From contig JAUVNM010000114.1 of assembly GCA_030599705.1 (NCBI GenBank), positions 1-6,291 of the forward strand: a DNA stretch of 6,291 nt. Reading direction: 5' to 3'. The notes beneath the pieces were generated by a model. It had not been told where the DNA came from, did not search any database, and saw only the letters and a program-made list of their open reading frames with translations. The translations under genes and the position numbers were made by a program. Source of the DNA: Gammaproteobacteria bacterium (lineage in GTDB: Bacteria > Pseudomonadota > Gammaproteobacteria > UBA9214). Below, piece after piece: positions 1-5,440 of the stretch (the stretch's first letter is position 1; every line of letters begins with the position of its first letter).

Positions 1-822
1 AACCGCCTGTCACTCGGCATCCAGAGTTTCGACCCGGTCCTGCTGGAGCGGATCGGGCGTATCCATGACGGACACGCGGCGCATACAGCCATTGATGCAG
101 CCCGGGCAGCGGATTTTGACAATCTTAATCTCGACCTGATGTTCGGACTGCCCGGGCAAACCCGCGAACAGGCACTGATGGACCTGCAGATGGCTGCCGA
201 CCATCAACCGGCGCACCTCTCCTGGTATGAGCTGACCATCGAGCCGAACACCTGGTTTTACCGGCACCCGCCGGAATGTGCAGACGATGCCGTGCTGTGG
301 GAAATGCAGCAACAGGGCAACGACCTGCTGCAGGCCGCAGGCTACCGCCGTTACGAGGTATCCGCCTGGTCGCGCCCCGGCCGGCAGTGCCGGCATAACC
401 GGAATTACTGGGAATTCGGTGACTACCTCGGCATCGGCGCCGGCGCTCACGGCAAGCTCACCGATGCCGCCGCACAGAGCATCACCCGGCGCTCGAAGAT
501 CCGCCACCCGCAGCGCTACCTGGAGCACGCACCCACTGACCGGTGCGTCAGTAACCGCGCGGTACTTTCCACTGCAGATGTGCTGCTCGAATTTGCGATG
601 AATGCACTGCGACTCGATGACGGCTTTAGCGCGGCCGCATTCAGCACAGCAACCGGCCTGCCATTCAGCACCATCGAAGCGTCCGTCACCGCCGCCAGCG
701 AGCAGGGTTTGCTGGCAACCGATAATGACCGGATTCATACCACTACCCGCGGGCTGCGCTATCTCGACGAGCTGTTGCAGGCCTGGGTACCGGAGCCGGC
801 GGATAATGCTCGAGCCGGCTGA
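1..822 (+). CDS. hemW: HemW heme chaperone / radical SAM coproporphyrinogen III oxidase-like protein, 5'-truncated by window edge
   Basis: The frame is open from base 1 and ends at TGA 820-822, giving 273 visible residues. HemW proteins are usually about 375-400 residues, so roughly the first 110 are missing, including the radical SAM CxxxCxxC cluster motif, which I cannot check. The visible part begins NRLSLGIQSFD and continues with the family blocks GRIHD, NLNLDLMFGLPGQT, LTIEPNTWFYR, YEVSAW, CRHNRNYW and GDYLGIGAGAHG, then a winged-helix-like C-terminal region ending LDELLQAW. HNxNYW and GxGAGAHG are typical of HemW. Established knowledge: HemW is a cytoplasmic protein related to HemN that binds heme and is thought to deliver it to membrane cytochromes; it is often misannotated as coproporphyrinogen oxidase. 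Its 3' end overlaps the next gene by 17 bases, which suggests co-transcription and translational coupling. Confidence 0.93.
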   Translation, partial: NRLSLGIQSFDPVLLERIGRIHDGHAAHTAIDAARAADFDNLNLDLMFGLPGQTREQALMDLQMAADHQPAHLSWYELTIEPNTWFYRHPPECADDAVLWEMQQQGNDLLQAAGYRRYEVSAWSRPGRQCRHNRNYWEFGDYLGIGAGAHGKLTDAAAQSITRRSKIRHPQRYLEHAPTDRCVSNRAVLSTADVLLEFAMNALRLDDGFSAAAFSTATGLPFSTIEASVTAASEQGLLATDNDRIHTTTRGLRYLDELLQAWVPEPADNARAG

Positions 823-994
823 TATCACCTGCCCCTACTGCGGGGAGGCATTCGCAACCACGGTCGACTGCAGCGGCGGGGACCAGCGTTATATCGAGGA
901 CTGCCCGGTGTGCTGCCGCCCGATCGAATTCAGCATCGAGACCGGGGCCGGACAGGAACTGCTGTCCGTAAGCGTTGCGCGTGACGATGACTGA
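806..994 (+). CDS. CPXCG motif-containing cysteine-rich (zinc-ribbon) small protein
   Basis: This 62-residue ORF starts at ATG 806 inside the last codons of hemW, in another frame, and stops at TGA 992-994. A GGAG at 792-795 lies 10 bases upstream and supports this start; longer versions of the frame would run deep inside hemW. The sequence has CPYCG at residues 9-13 and CPVCCRPIEF at 33-42. C9/C12 and C33/C36 form a likely four-cysteine zinc ribbon; C22 and C37 are extra cysteines. An acidic stretch (Y29-I-E-D) precedes the second knuckle, and the tail ends in DDD. Length and the CPxCG...CPVCCxP pattern match the Cys_rich_CPXG family, common in gammaproteobacteria. The function is unknown; a metal-binding regulatory or nucleic-acid-binding role is only an inference from the fold. 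The overlap with hemW suggests expression from the same transcript. Confidence 0.85.
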   Translation: MLEPADITCPYCGEAFATTVDCSGGDQRYIEDCPVCCRPIEFSIETGAGQELLSVSVARDDD

Positions 995-1034
995 CTACAT
1001 CCTGAGTTACAATCCGGCCTGAGCGGCCGCATTT

Positions 1035-2567
1035 ATGCCTGGCCTCCCGCGGGCACTAACGTTGCACGGGATTAACCAATGGGAACCGGACTTGGCCAAC
1101 GATATCCATGACCTGGAGCTGCTGCTCCGCTCCCGCGTACCGCTGATCGTCATTGAAACCCGTGATGAAAAACGGGTCACGCAACTGTTTACAAAACTCG
1201 CCCTCAAGCTGTCCATGCCGGTGATGGCCTGGTCGGCAACCACCGGCCTGCAGCGCATCGATTTCGAGGCCGCCCCCCAGAGACACGCCAGCGAGCCGCG
1301 CCAGGCACTGGGGCAGATCAAGGCCACCAACACCCCTGCGATCTACCTGCTGCTGGACTTTCATCCCTACCTCGACGACGCCTACAACATTCGGCTGTTG
1401 AAGGAGATCGCGCAGGACCATCATGACCTGGGGCATACGCTGGTGCTGGTCAGCCATGACCTCGAGGTTCCACCCGAACTGGAAAATCTCGCCGCCAGTT
1501 TTTCACTGTCGCTGCCGGATAGCGAACGGCTGGAAGCCATCGTCCGCGAGGAAGCCGGCCACTGGTCGAAGTCCAGCCCCGGTAACAAGGTGAAAACCGA
1601 CCGCGCCACGCTGGATGCCATGGTGCACCAGTTGCGCGGCCTGACAACGACCGACGCCCGCCGCATCATCCGCTCGGTGATCTTCGATGACGGCGCCATC
1701 AATCCGGACGACCTGGAACGCATCACCCGGGCGCGCTACCGGTTGATCGAAAGCAACGGGGCACTGTCGTGTGAATTCGATACCGCAGAGTTCAGCGAAG
1801 TCGGTGGCCTGCAAAACCTGAAACACTGGGTCGAACTGCGCCGCACGGCGTTTCTGGAACCCGGCGGCGATCTCGACACACCGCAGGGTATCCTGCTGGT
1901 CGGCGTCCAGGGCGGCGGCAAGAGCCTGGCCGCGAAGGCCGTGGCCGGCATGTGGGGCATCCCGCTGCTGCGGCTGGATTTCGGCACCCTGTACAACAAG
2001 TTTTTCGGCGAGACCGAGCGCAACCTGCGGGAGGCCCTCAAGTCCGCGGAGGCCATGGCGCCCTGCGTGCTGTGGATCGACGAAATCGAGAAGGCCATTG
2101 CCAGCGGCGACTATGACAGCGGCACCTCGCGACGCATCCTCGGCAATCTGCTGACCTGGATGAGCGAGCGTACGGCAGCGGTGTTTATCGTGGCCACGGC
2201 GAATGTCATCGAGCATCTGCCCCCGGAGCTGATCCGCAAGGGACGCCTCGATGAAATCTTCTTCGTCGACCTGCCGGACGCCCCGACGCGCGCGGAGATC
2301 TTCGCCATCCACCTGCGCAAGCGTGGACTGAAGCCGCTCGATTTCGATATTCTCTCACTGGCGAAACTCTCCGAGGGCTTCTCCGGCGCCGAGATCGAAC
2401 AGGCCATTGTGGCGGCCCGCTACCTGGCGCGGGCCGACGGCGGCACGGTGGACACCGGCCATGTCCGCGAGGAAATCGAACGCACCCGGCCACTGTCCCG
2501 CGTCATGGCCGAAAAGGTCGCCGGTCTGCGGGCCTGGGCCGCCGGACGCACGGTACCGGCGAACTGA
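1035..2567 (+). CDS. AAA+ ATPase, Ycf46-like
   Basis: The product is 510 residues. Residues about 20-240 form a non-catalytic N-terminal region with the family-typical opening LELLLRSRVPLIVIETRDE. Residues about 255-500 form a single AAA+ module. Visible motifs: Walker A GVQGGGKS (290-297, K296), Walker B VLWIDEIE (345-352, D349/E350), sensor 1 in VATAN (N390), the arginine-finger region LIRKGRLDE (R401, R404) and sensor 2 region GFSGAEIEQA (448-457). All catalytic residues are present, so it should hydrolyse ATP. The pattern ATANxIxxLPPELIRKGRLDEIFFVDLPD is characteristic of the Ycf46 group, first named from plastid genomes; in cyanobacteria Ycf46 has been linked to photosynthesis and CO2 uptake, but its role in proteobacteria is not established. 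The ATG at 1035 has only a weak ribosome site; an in-frame TTG at 1092 would start just before the conserved part. A poor -10-like TACAAT lies at 1008-1013 with no convincing -35. Confidence 0.88.
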   Translation: MPGLPRALTLHGINQWEPDLANDIHDLELLLRSRVPLIVIETRDEKRVTQLFTKLALKLSMPVMAWSATTGLQRIDFEAAPQRHASEPRQALGQIKATNTPAIYLLLDFHPYLDDAYNIRLLKEIAQDHHDLGHTLVLVSHDLEVPPELENLAASFSLSLPDSERLEAIVREEAGHWSKSSPGNKVKTDRATLDAMVHQLRGLTTTDARRIIRSVIFDDGAINPDDLERITRARYRLIESNGALSCEFDTAEFSEVGGLQNLKHWVELRRTAFLEPGGDLDTPQGILLVGVQGGGKSLAAKAVAGMWGIPLLRLDFGTLYNKFFGETERNLREALKSAEAMAPCVLWIDEIEKAIASGDYDSGTSRRILGNLLTWMSERTAAVFIVATANVIEHLPPELIRKGRLDEIFFVDLPDAPTRAEIFAIHLRKRGLKPLDFDILSLAKLSEGFSGAEIEQAIVAARYLARADGGTVDTGHVREEIERTRPLSRVMAEKVAGLRAWAAGRTVPAN

Positions 2568-2594
2568 GCCAGCGGCGTACAGCTTCCGAACCAT

Positions 2595-2667
2595 CTGTCC
2601 ACAACTTTATCCACAGAATATAAGATATATCTAATTGTTTTAATTGTATTATTTAAAATTATCCACA
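2595..2667 (+). promoter_or_regulatory. DnaA-box pair flanking an AT-rich island
   Basis: Two perfect DnaA boxes, TTATCCACA, occur in the same orientation at 2607-2615 and 2659-2667. A degenerate third copy, CTGTCCACA (7 of 9 matches), lies at 2595-2603. The two perfect boxes start 52 bases apart, close to five helical turns. The 43 bases between them (2616-2658) hold only five G/C, in a window that is otherwise strongly GC-rich. Inside this island are a perfect 10-base palindrome AGATATATCT (2623-2632) and a directly repeated TAATTGT (2632-2638 and 2641-2647, nine-base period). Established: TTATNCACA is the high-affinity DnaA site, and boxes next to AT-rich unwinding DNA are a hallmark of origins. 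Only two perfect boxes and no dnaA/dnaN/rpmH/mnmG neighbour are seen, so DnaA titration or DnaA control of the following gene is at least as likely as an origin. Confidence 0.6.
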
Positions 2668-2763
2668 GACGGCACGTGGAGACACGGGCAGCACGTGGTA
2701 TGCTGCAGAAAACCCGGTACAACAACAGTGCCTGCGTAACAGGCAAAAACGGGAGAACAATAG

Positions 2764-3117
2764 ATGAGCGAACCGACGCACCCGGCCCCACAGGATTTTG
2801 ATACATGGGCCAGCCTGGCCGCCACCGACCTTGACGCGTTCGAATACCAGCGCAGCCGCATTATCGAGGCCGCCATCCGGCAGGCCCCGACCCGTAACCG
2901 ACAGCGCCTGCGCTGCCTGCAGTGGAAACTCGACCGGATCCGCGACACCGCGCGCACCCCCATGGTTGCCTGCCTGCGCATGAACCGCATGCTCTGGGAG
3001 GCCGTGGCCAGCGACACCGGCCTGCTGGCCTGCCTGCAATCCGCCACCACCGGCGGCGAAGCCCCGCGCAGCCGGGCCACGTCGGCAAAGATCATCCCGC
3101 TAACCCGGCGGGGTTAG
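2764..3117 (+). CDS. DUF3135 family protein
   Basis: This 117-residue protein starts at ATG 2764, supported by GGGAG at 2751-2755 with eight bases of spacing, and stops at TAG 3115-3117. The N-terminal half contains FDTWASLAATDLDAFEYQR (residues 12-30), then RQRLRCLQWKLDRIRDTA (46-63) and MVACLRMNRMLWE (67-79). The pattern FDxWxxLAxxDxxAFE..., LRxLQWxxD, C-x-RM-x-RMxW matches DUF3135, a family of small, mostly helical, cytosolic proteins of gammaproteobacteria with no known function. There is no signal peptide or membrane segment. The C-terminal 30 residues are low in conserved features and rich in Ser/Thr/Arg. The gene stands alone behind the DnaA-box/AT-rich region and ahead of the rpmE promoter. 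An extended -10-like TGGTATGCT at 2696-2704 has no good -35. If DnaA acts on the upstream boxes, this would be the obvious target gene (inference). Confidence 0.8.
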   Translation: MSEPTHPAPQDFDTWASLAATDLDAFEYQRSRIIEAAIRQAPTRNRQRLRCLQWKLDRIRDTARTPMVACLRMNRMLWEAVASDTGLLACLQSATTGGEAPRSRATSAKIIPLTRRG

Positions 3118-3118
3118 C
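3099..3118 (+). terminator. Perfect hairpin spanning the DUF3135 stop codon (weak terminator or mRNA end structure)
   Basis: GCTAACCC (3099-3106) and GGGTTAGC (3111-3118) are perfectly complementary across a four-base GGCG loop. The TAG stop (3115-3117) is part of the right arm. No T-tract follows (next bases CCGCAATC), so it does not meet the intrinsic terminator pattern. It may be a 3' stabilising or attenuating structure at the end of the DUF3135 message. Confidence 0.45.
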
Positions 3119-3138
3119 CCGCAATCAATAGCCGATCC

Positions 3139-3167
3139 TTGCTGCCTGCCGGCAGATAACGTATTAT
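3139..3167 (+). promoter_or_regulatory. Putative sigma-70 promoter of rpmE
   Basis: TTGCTG (3139-3144) is a -35 candidate and TATTAT (3162-3167, 5 of 6 matches to TATAAT) a -10 candidate, separated by 17 bases. A start near 3173-3175 would give rpmE a leader of about 70 bases. The -35 matches only in its TTG core, so strength is uncertain. Confidence 0.5.
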
Positions 3168-3169
3168 TC

Positions 3170-3192
3170 CCGGCCCTTTCACGGTGGGCCGG
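3170..3192 (+). promoter_or_regulatory. Hairpin at the 5' end of the rpmE leader
   Basis: CCGGCCC (3170-3176) pairs with GGGCCGG (3186-3192) around a nine-base loop. It sits immediately downstream of the predicted -10, so it would lie at or very near the 5' end of the rpmE transcript. It has no T-tract, which argues against a terminator for the upstream gene. Ribosomal protein genes are often autoregulated through leader structure, but nothing here shows L31 binding. Confidence 0.35.
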
Positions 3193-3244
3193 ATTTCCAG
3201 CACCATCGGACCCAGGACAGAAAACCGAACGCTTCGAGGCAGTT

Positions 3245-3451
3245 ATGAAATCCGAGACACATCCGGCCTACGACAACATCAAGGTCACCTGCAGCTGTGG
3301 CACCACGTTCGAGACGCGCTCGACAGTCGGCAAGGACCTGCAGATCGAGGTGTGCTCGCAGTGCCACCCGTTCTATACCGGTAAACAGAAGATCGTGGAT
3401 AGTGGCGGACGGGTCGATAAATTCCGCCGCCGTTATGGAAAAACCAGCTAG
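3245..3451 (+). CDS. rpmE: 50S ribosomal protein L31, zinc-binding (C+) form
   Basis: The product is 68 residues, close to the usual size. ATG 3245 is preceded by GAGG (3236-3239) with five bases of spacing. Family motifs are clear: CSCG (C16, C18), VCSQCHPFYTGKQK (C37, C40) and the basic tail GRVDKFRRRYG. All four zinc ligands are present, so this is the C+ paralog used when zinc is available, rather than the cysteine-free RpmE2/YkgM form. L31 binds the large ribosomal subunit and forms a bridge to the 30S head. The N-terminus is a few residues longer than MKKxIHP-type proteins (MKSETHPAYDNIKVTCSCG), within normal variation. The gene has its own promoter candidate upstream and a strong intrinsic terminator 30 bases after its stop, so it appears to be a single-gene transcription unit. 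Confidence 0.97.
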   Translation: MKSETHPAYDNIKVTCSCGTTFETRSTVGKDLQIEVCSQCHPFYTGKQKIVDSGGRVDKFRRRYGKTS

Positions 3452-3480
3452 CACAACGCATGCACATGCAGTATCACGTG

Positions 3481-3516
3481 AAAGGGGTGTCCTTGCCGGA
3501 CACCCCTTTTTATTTT
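3481..3516 (+). terminator. Strong intrinsic terminator of rpmE
   Basis: AAAGGGGTGTCC (3481-3492) and GGACACCCCTTT (3498-3509) form a perfect 12-base-pair stem with a five-base loop TTGCC. The stem runs into a T-rich tract that continues TTATTTT to 3516. It has the A-rich side, GC stem and U-tract expected of a rho-independent terminator. The mirror A-tract is short, so it is mainly one-directional, fitting rpmE. Confidence 0.93.
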
Positions 3517-4284
3517 ATGGGGTGGTTACTGTTGTCGTTCACGGCAGTGGACCCTTCCCACGCAGCTCCCTGTCCGGCGGAGCGCACCACTGAGCGTGTG
3601 CACGTGGTGCACGTTACCGACGGCGACACCGTCAAGTTGACCGACGGGCGGCGGCTGCGCCTGATCGGGATCAACACCCCGGAAATCAGCCACGACGGTA
3701 GTCCTTCACAACCGCTCGCCGGGCATGCCCGGTCGGCGCTGGTCACACTGCTGGACCGGAACAACCGTACCCTCAACCTGCAGTACGGCAAACAGCCGCG
3801 CGATCACTACGGCCGCCTGCTCGCCCATGCCTGGCTCGATGACGGCACCAACGTGTCAGCCAGCCTGCTTGAACAGGGACTGGCGACCGCGCTGGTGGTA
3901 CCGCCGAATACCCGGGCACGCGCCTGCTATGCCACGATCGAATCAACGGCACGCCAGGAACAACGCGGCCTGTGGGCGTTGCCTGACTACCAGGTCATTG
4001 ACAGCACGGCACTGCGCGCGGATACCCGCGGATTCCGCATCGCCCGGGGACGGGTTGTCGACATCCGCAAGTCACGTCACGGGTTCTGGCTGGATCTCGA
4101 GGGCCCGCTGGTAATACGGGTCGACCGGAAAGACCTCGTCAATTTCAAAGCGGGGTTCCCGGAAGTGCTCGAAGGTAAAACGGTCGAGGTGCGCGGCTGG
4201 ATCAAGACGGACCGGAGTGGCCTGCGGGTAAACGTGCGGCATCCGGACGCCCTGGTCGTTACCAGCCGGGGGGAAACATCCTGA
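3517..4284 (+). CDS. Secreted thermonuclease (SNase) family protein with C-terminal OB-like domain
   Basis: With the ATG at 3517 the product is 255 residues. MGWLLLSFTAVDPSHA then Ala looks like a short signal sequence with cleavage after SHA, so a periplasmic or exported protein is likely. The SNase domain covers about 28-155: VTDGDTVKL (33-41), RLIGINTPE (48-56), DHYGRLLAHAWL (96-107), LLEQGLA and a closing GLWALP. By alignment to Staphylococcus nuclease, catalytic Arg35, Glu43 and Arg87 correspond to R48, E56 and R100; D37 and T54 are also kept, while Asp40 is replaced by N53, as in many bacterial relatives. Residues about 175-250 (GRVVDIRKSRHGFWLDLEGPLVIRV... VEVRGWI) look like an OB-fold that may bind nucleic acid. 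No ribosome site precedes 3517. In-frame ATG 3460 and GTG 3478 are alternatives; GTG 3478 would add a lysine to the signal's N-region, but both lie in or before the rpmE terminator. The start is uncertain; the family is not. Confidence 0.85.
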   Translation: MGWLLLSFTAVDPSHAAPCPAERTTERVHVVHVTDGDTVKLTDGRRLRLIGINTPEISHDGSPSQPLAGHARSALVTLLDRNNRTLNLQYGKQPRDHYGRLLAHAWLDDGTNVSASLLEQGLATALVVPPNTRARACYATIESTARQEQRGLWALPDYQVIDSTALRADTRGFRIARGRVVDIRKSRHGFWLDLEGPLVIRVDRKDLVNFKAGFPEVLEGKTVEVRGWIKTDRSGLRVNVRHPDALVVTSRGETS

Positions 4285-4326
4285 CCGCAATTATTCCGTT
4301 CCAGCGGGCCGGGGTAATCAGCACGA

Positions 4327-4356
4327 TTGACCAGCCGTAACAATAGTGCGTATCGT
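4327..4356 (+). promoter_or_regulatory. Putative promoter of mdh
   Basis: TTGACC (4327-4332, 5 of 6 matches to TTGACA) and TATCGT (4351-4356, 4 of 6) are separated by 18 bases. Transcription would begin near 4363, leaving a leader of about 30 bases before ATG 4392. The good -35 with a mediocre -10 suits a regulated promoter. Confidence 0.5.
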
Positions 4357-4359
4357 TAC
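4337..4359 (+). promoter_or_regulatory. Dyad operator candidate over the mdh -10 region
   Basis: GTAACAATA (4337-4345) and TATCGTTAC (4351-4359) are inverted repeats with one mismatch in nine, around a five-base centre GTGCG. The right arm contains the predicted -10 and the left arm fills the spacer. A dimeric regulator bound here would block RNA polymerase. The matching regulator is not known from this window. Confidence 0.45.
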
Positions 4360-4391
4360 CGCCATCCAGAATAAATGTCCGGGACAACCAC

Positions 4392-5312
4392 ATGAAAAAA
4401 ATCAGCATCGTCGGCGCCGGACGTGTCGGTGAAACAACGGCAGCCACACTCGCACAGGGCAACCTGTGCGAAGAAGTGGCACTGCTTGATGTGCGCGACG
4501 GCGCCGCCGCCGGTGCCGCGCTGGATATTCTGCAGTCAGCCCCCTATTTCAGCTTCGACACCCGGATCAGCGGCGACTCCGACTCCGAAATCATCAACAA
4601 CTCAGACCTGGTCATCGTGACGGCCGGCTCGCCGCGCAAGCCCGGCATGTCCCGCAGCGACGTGCTCGACATCAACCGCAAGGTCATCGACAGCATTGTC
4701 GACGATGTCACGAAATTTGCACCGGACGCCCTGTTGCTGCTGGTCAGCAACCCGGTAGACGTACTGACCTGGCATGCCTGGAAACGCACCGGCTGGGAAC
4801 GCAACCGGGTGTTCGGCCAGGCCGGTGTCCTGGATGCTTCCCGCATGGCGTGTTTCATCGGCATGGAAACCGGTTACTCGGCCAAGGACATCCATACCAT
4901 GGTCATTGGCGGGCACGGCGACACCATGGTGCCGCTGTTCCGGCATACCAGCATCAACGGCATTCCCGCTGCCGAGTTTCTCGATGCCGAGGCAAGACAA
5001 CGCATCACCCGACGCACCTGCCACGGTGGCGCCGAAGTGCTGGAACTGCGCAAGAACAGCAGCGCCTACAACGGCCCGGCGGCCGCCATCGCAACCATGG
5101 TCGATGCCATCAGCAACAACCGGCGCCGGATCCTGCCGTGCATCAGCGTACTCGATGGCGAATACCGGCAAAGCGATGTAACCGCCGGCGTTCCGGTGAT
5201 ACTTGGCCGCAACGGGATCGAGTCGGTGATCGAAGTCGACCTGGATGAATCCGAACAGGCGGCCTTCGAGCACTCTATCGCGAAGATCCGTGAAGACCTG
5301 GCACTGCTGTAA
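4392..5312 (+). CDS. mdh: NAD-dependent malate dehydrogenase, LDH-like type
   Basis: The product is 306 residues, the normal length of LDH-like malate dehydrogenases. It interconverts malate and oxaloacetate in the cytosol (TCA cycle). Visible features in order: the dinucleotide-binding GAGRVG (8-13), D33 at the end of strand beta-2 (favours NAD over NADP), GSPRKPGMSR (79-88) with substrate-binding arginines R82 and R88, SNPVDVLT (119-126), GQAGVLDASR (142-151) with D148 and R151, and GGHGDTMVPL (173-182) with catalytic H175. An arginine at the specificity position (R82) is what separates malate from lactate dehydrogenases. The start ATG 4392 gives the canonical MKKISIVGAG opening; the ribosome site is weak (CGGGA about eight bases upstream). 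It follows a 107-base gap carrying a promoter and dyad and is convergent with mrcA. Slight oddities are the TWHAWKRTGW segment and RRTCHGGAEV, where homologs more often read TYLAWK and TRNGGAEI; no key residue is lost. Confidence 0.95.
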   Translation: MKKISIVGAGRVGETTAATLAQGNLCEEVALLDVRDGAAAGAALDILQSAPYFSFDTRISGDSDSEIINNSDLVIVTAGSPRKPGMSRSDVLDINRKVIDSIVDDVTKFAPDALLLLVSNPVDVLTWHAWKRTGWERNRVFGQAGVLDASRMACFIGMETGYSAKDIHTMVIGGHGDTMVPLFRHTSINGIPAAEFLDAEARQRITRRTCHGGAEVLELRKNSSAYNGPAAAIATMVDAISNNRRRILPCISVLDGEYRQSDVTAGVPVILGRNGIESVIEVDLDESEQAAFEHSIAKIREDLALL

Positions 5313-5364
5313 AGAAAATGCCGGAAAAACTGTTCGCCGCAGAGACGCAGAGGACACAACGCAC

Positions 5365-5419
5365 TGTAGGACCCGCGCCCCGCGGGGAACGGTATTCCCG
5401 GCCGGGGGCCGGTCCTGCA
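5365..5419. repeat. Convergent pair of REP-like hairpins (BIME-like)
   Basis: Copy 1 on the plus strand (5365-5389) reads TGTAGGA, stem CCCGCG, loop CCC, stem CGCGGG, then GAA. Copy 2 on the minus strand (5419 down to 5395) reads TGCAGGA, stem CCGGCC, loop CCC, stem GGCCGG, then GAA. They agree at 20 of 25 positions, and four of the five differences fall in two base pairs that swap together (G-C to C-G and C-G to G-C), so both stems stay perfect. The shared TGTAGGA-type head plus short GC hairpin is the known layout of REP sequences in pseudomonads and xanthomonads, usually tied to RAYT transposases. The five bases CGGTA (5390-5394) separate the two copies. Confidence 0.7.
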
Positions 5420-5440
5420 GGGAGACCGGGAATGGCCAAG

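Noticed and set aside
10..828. Long open frame on the minus strand opposite hemW (272 codons)
   Set aside because: It mirrors the hemW codon structure in GC-rich DNA, its translation has no recognisable domain, and the plus frame is a clear HemW.
1008..1013. TACAAT as the -10 of a promoter for the AAA+ gene
   Set aside because: No -35 hexamer at acceptable spacing; the gene may be read from the hemW transcript instead.
1503..2312. Long minus-strand open frame opposite the AAA+ gene (269 codons)
   Set aside because: It is a shadow of the Ycf46-like gene: no family motifs, while the plus frame has all AAA+ motifs.
2568..2763. Confident call of this gap as the chromosomal origin oriC
   Set aside because: Only two perfect DnaA boxes and none of the usual origin-linked genes are visible; the evidence supports a DnaA-binding region but not an origin call.
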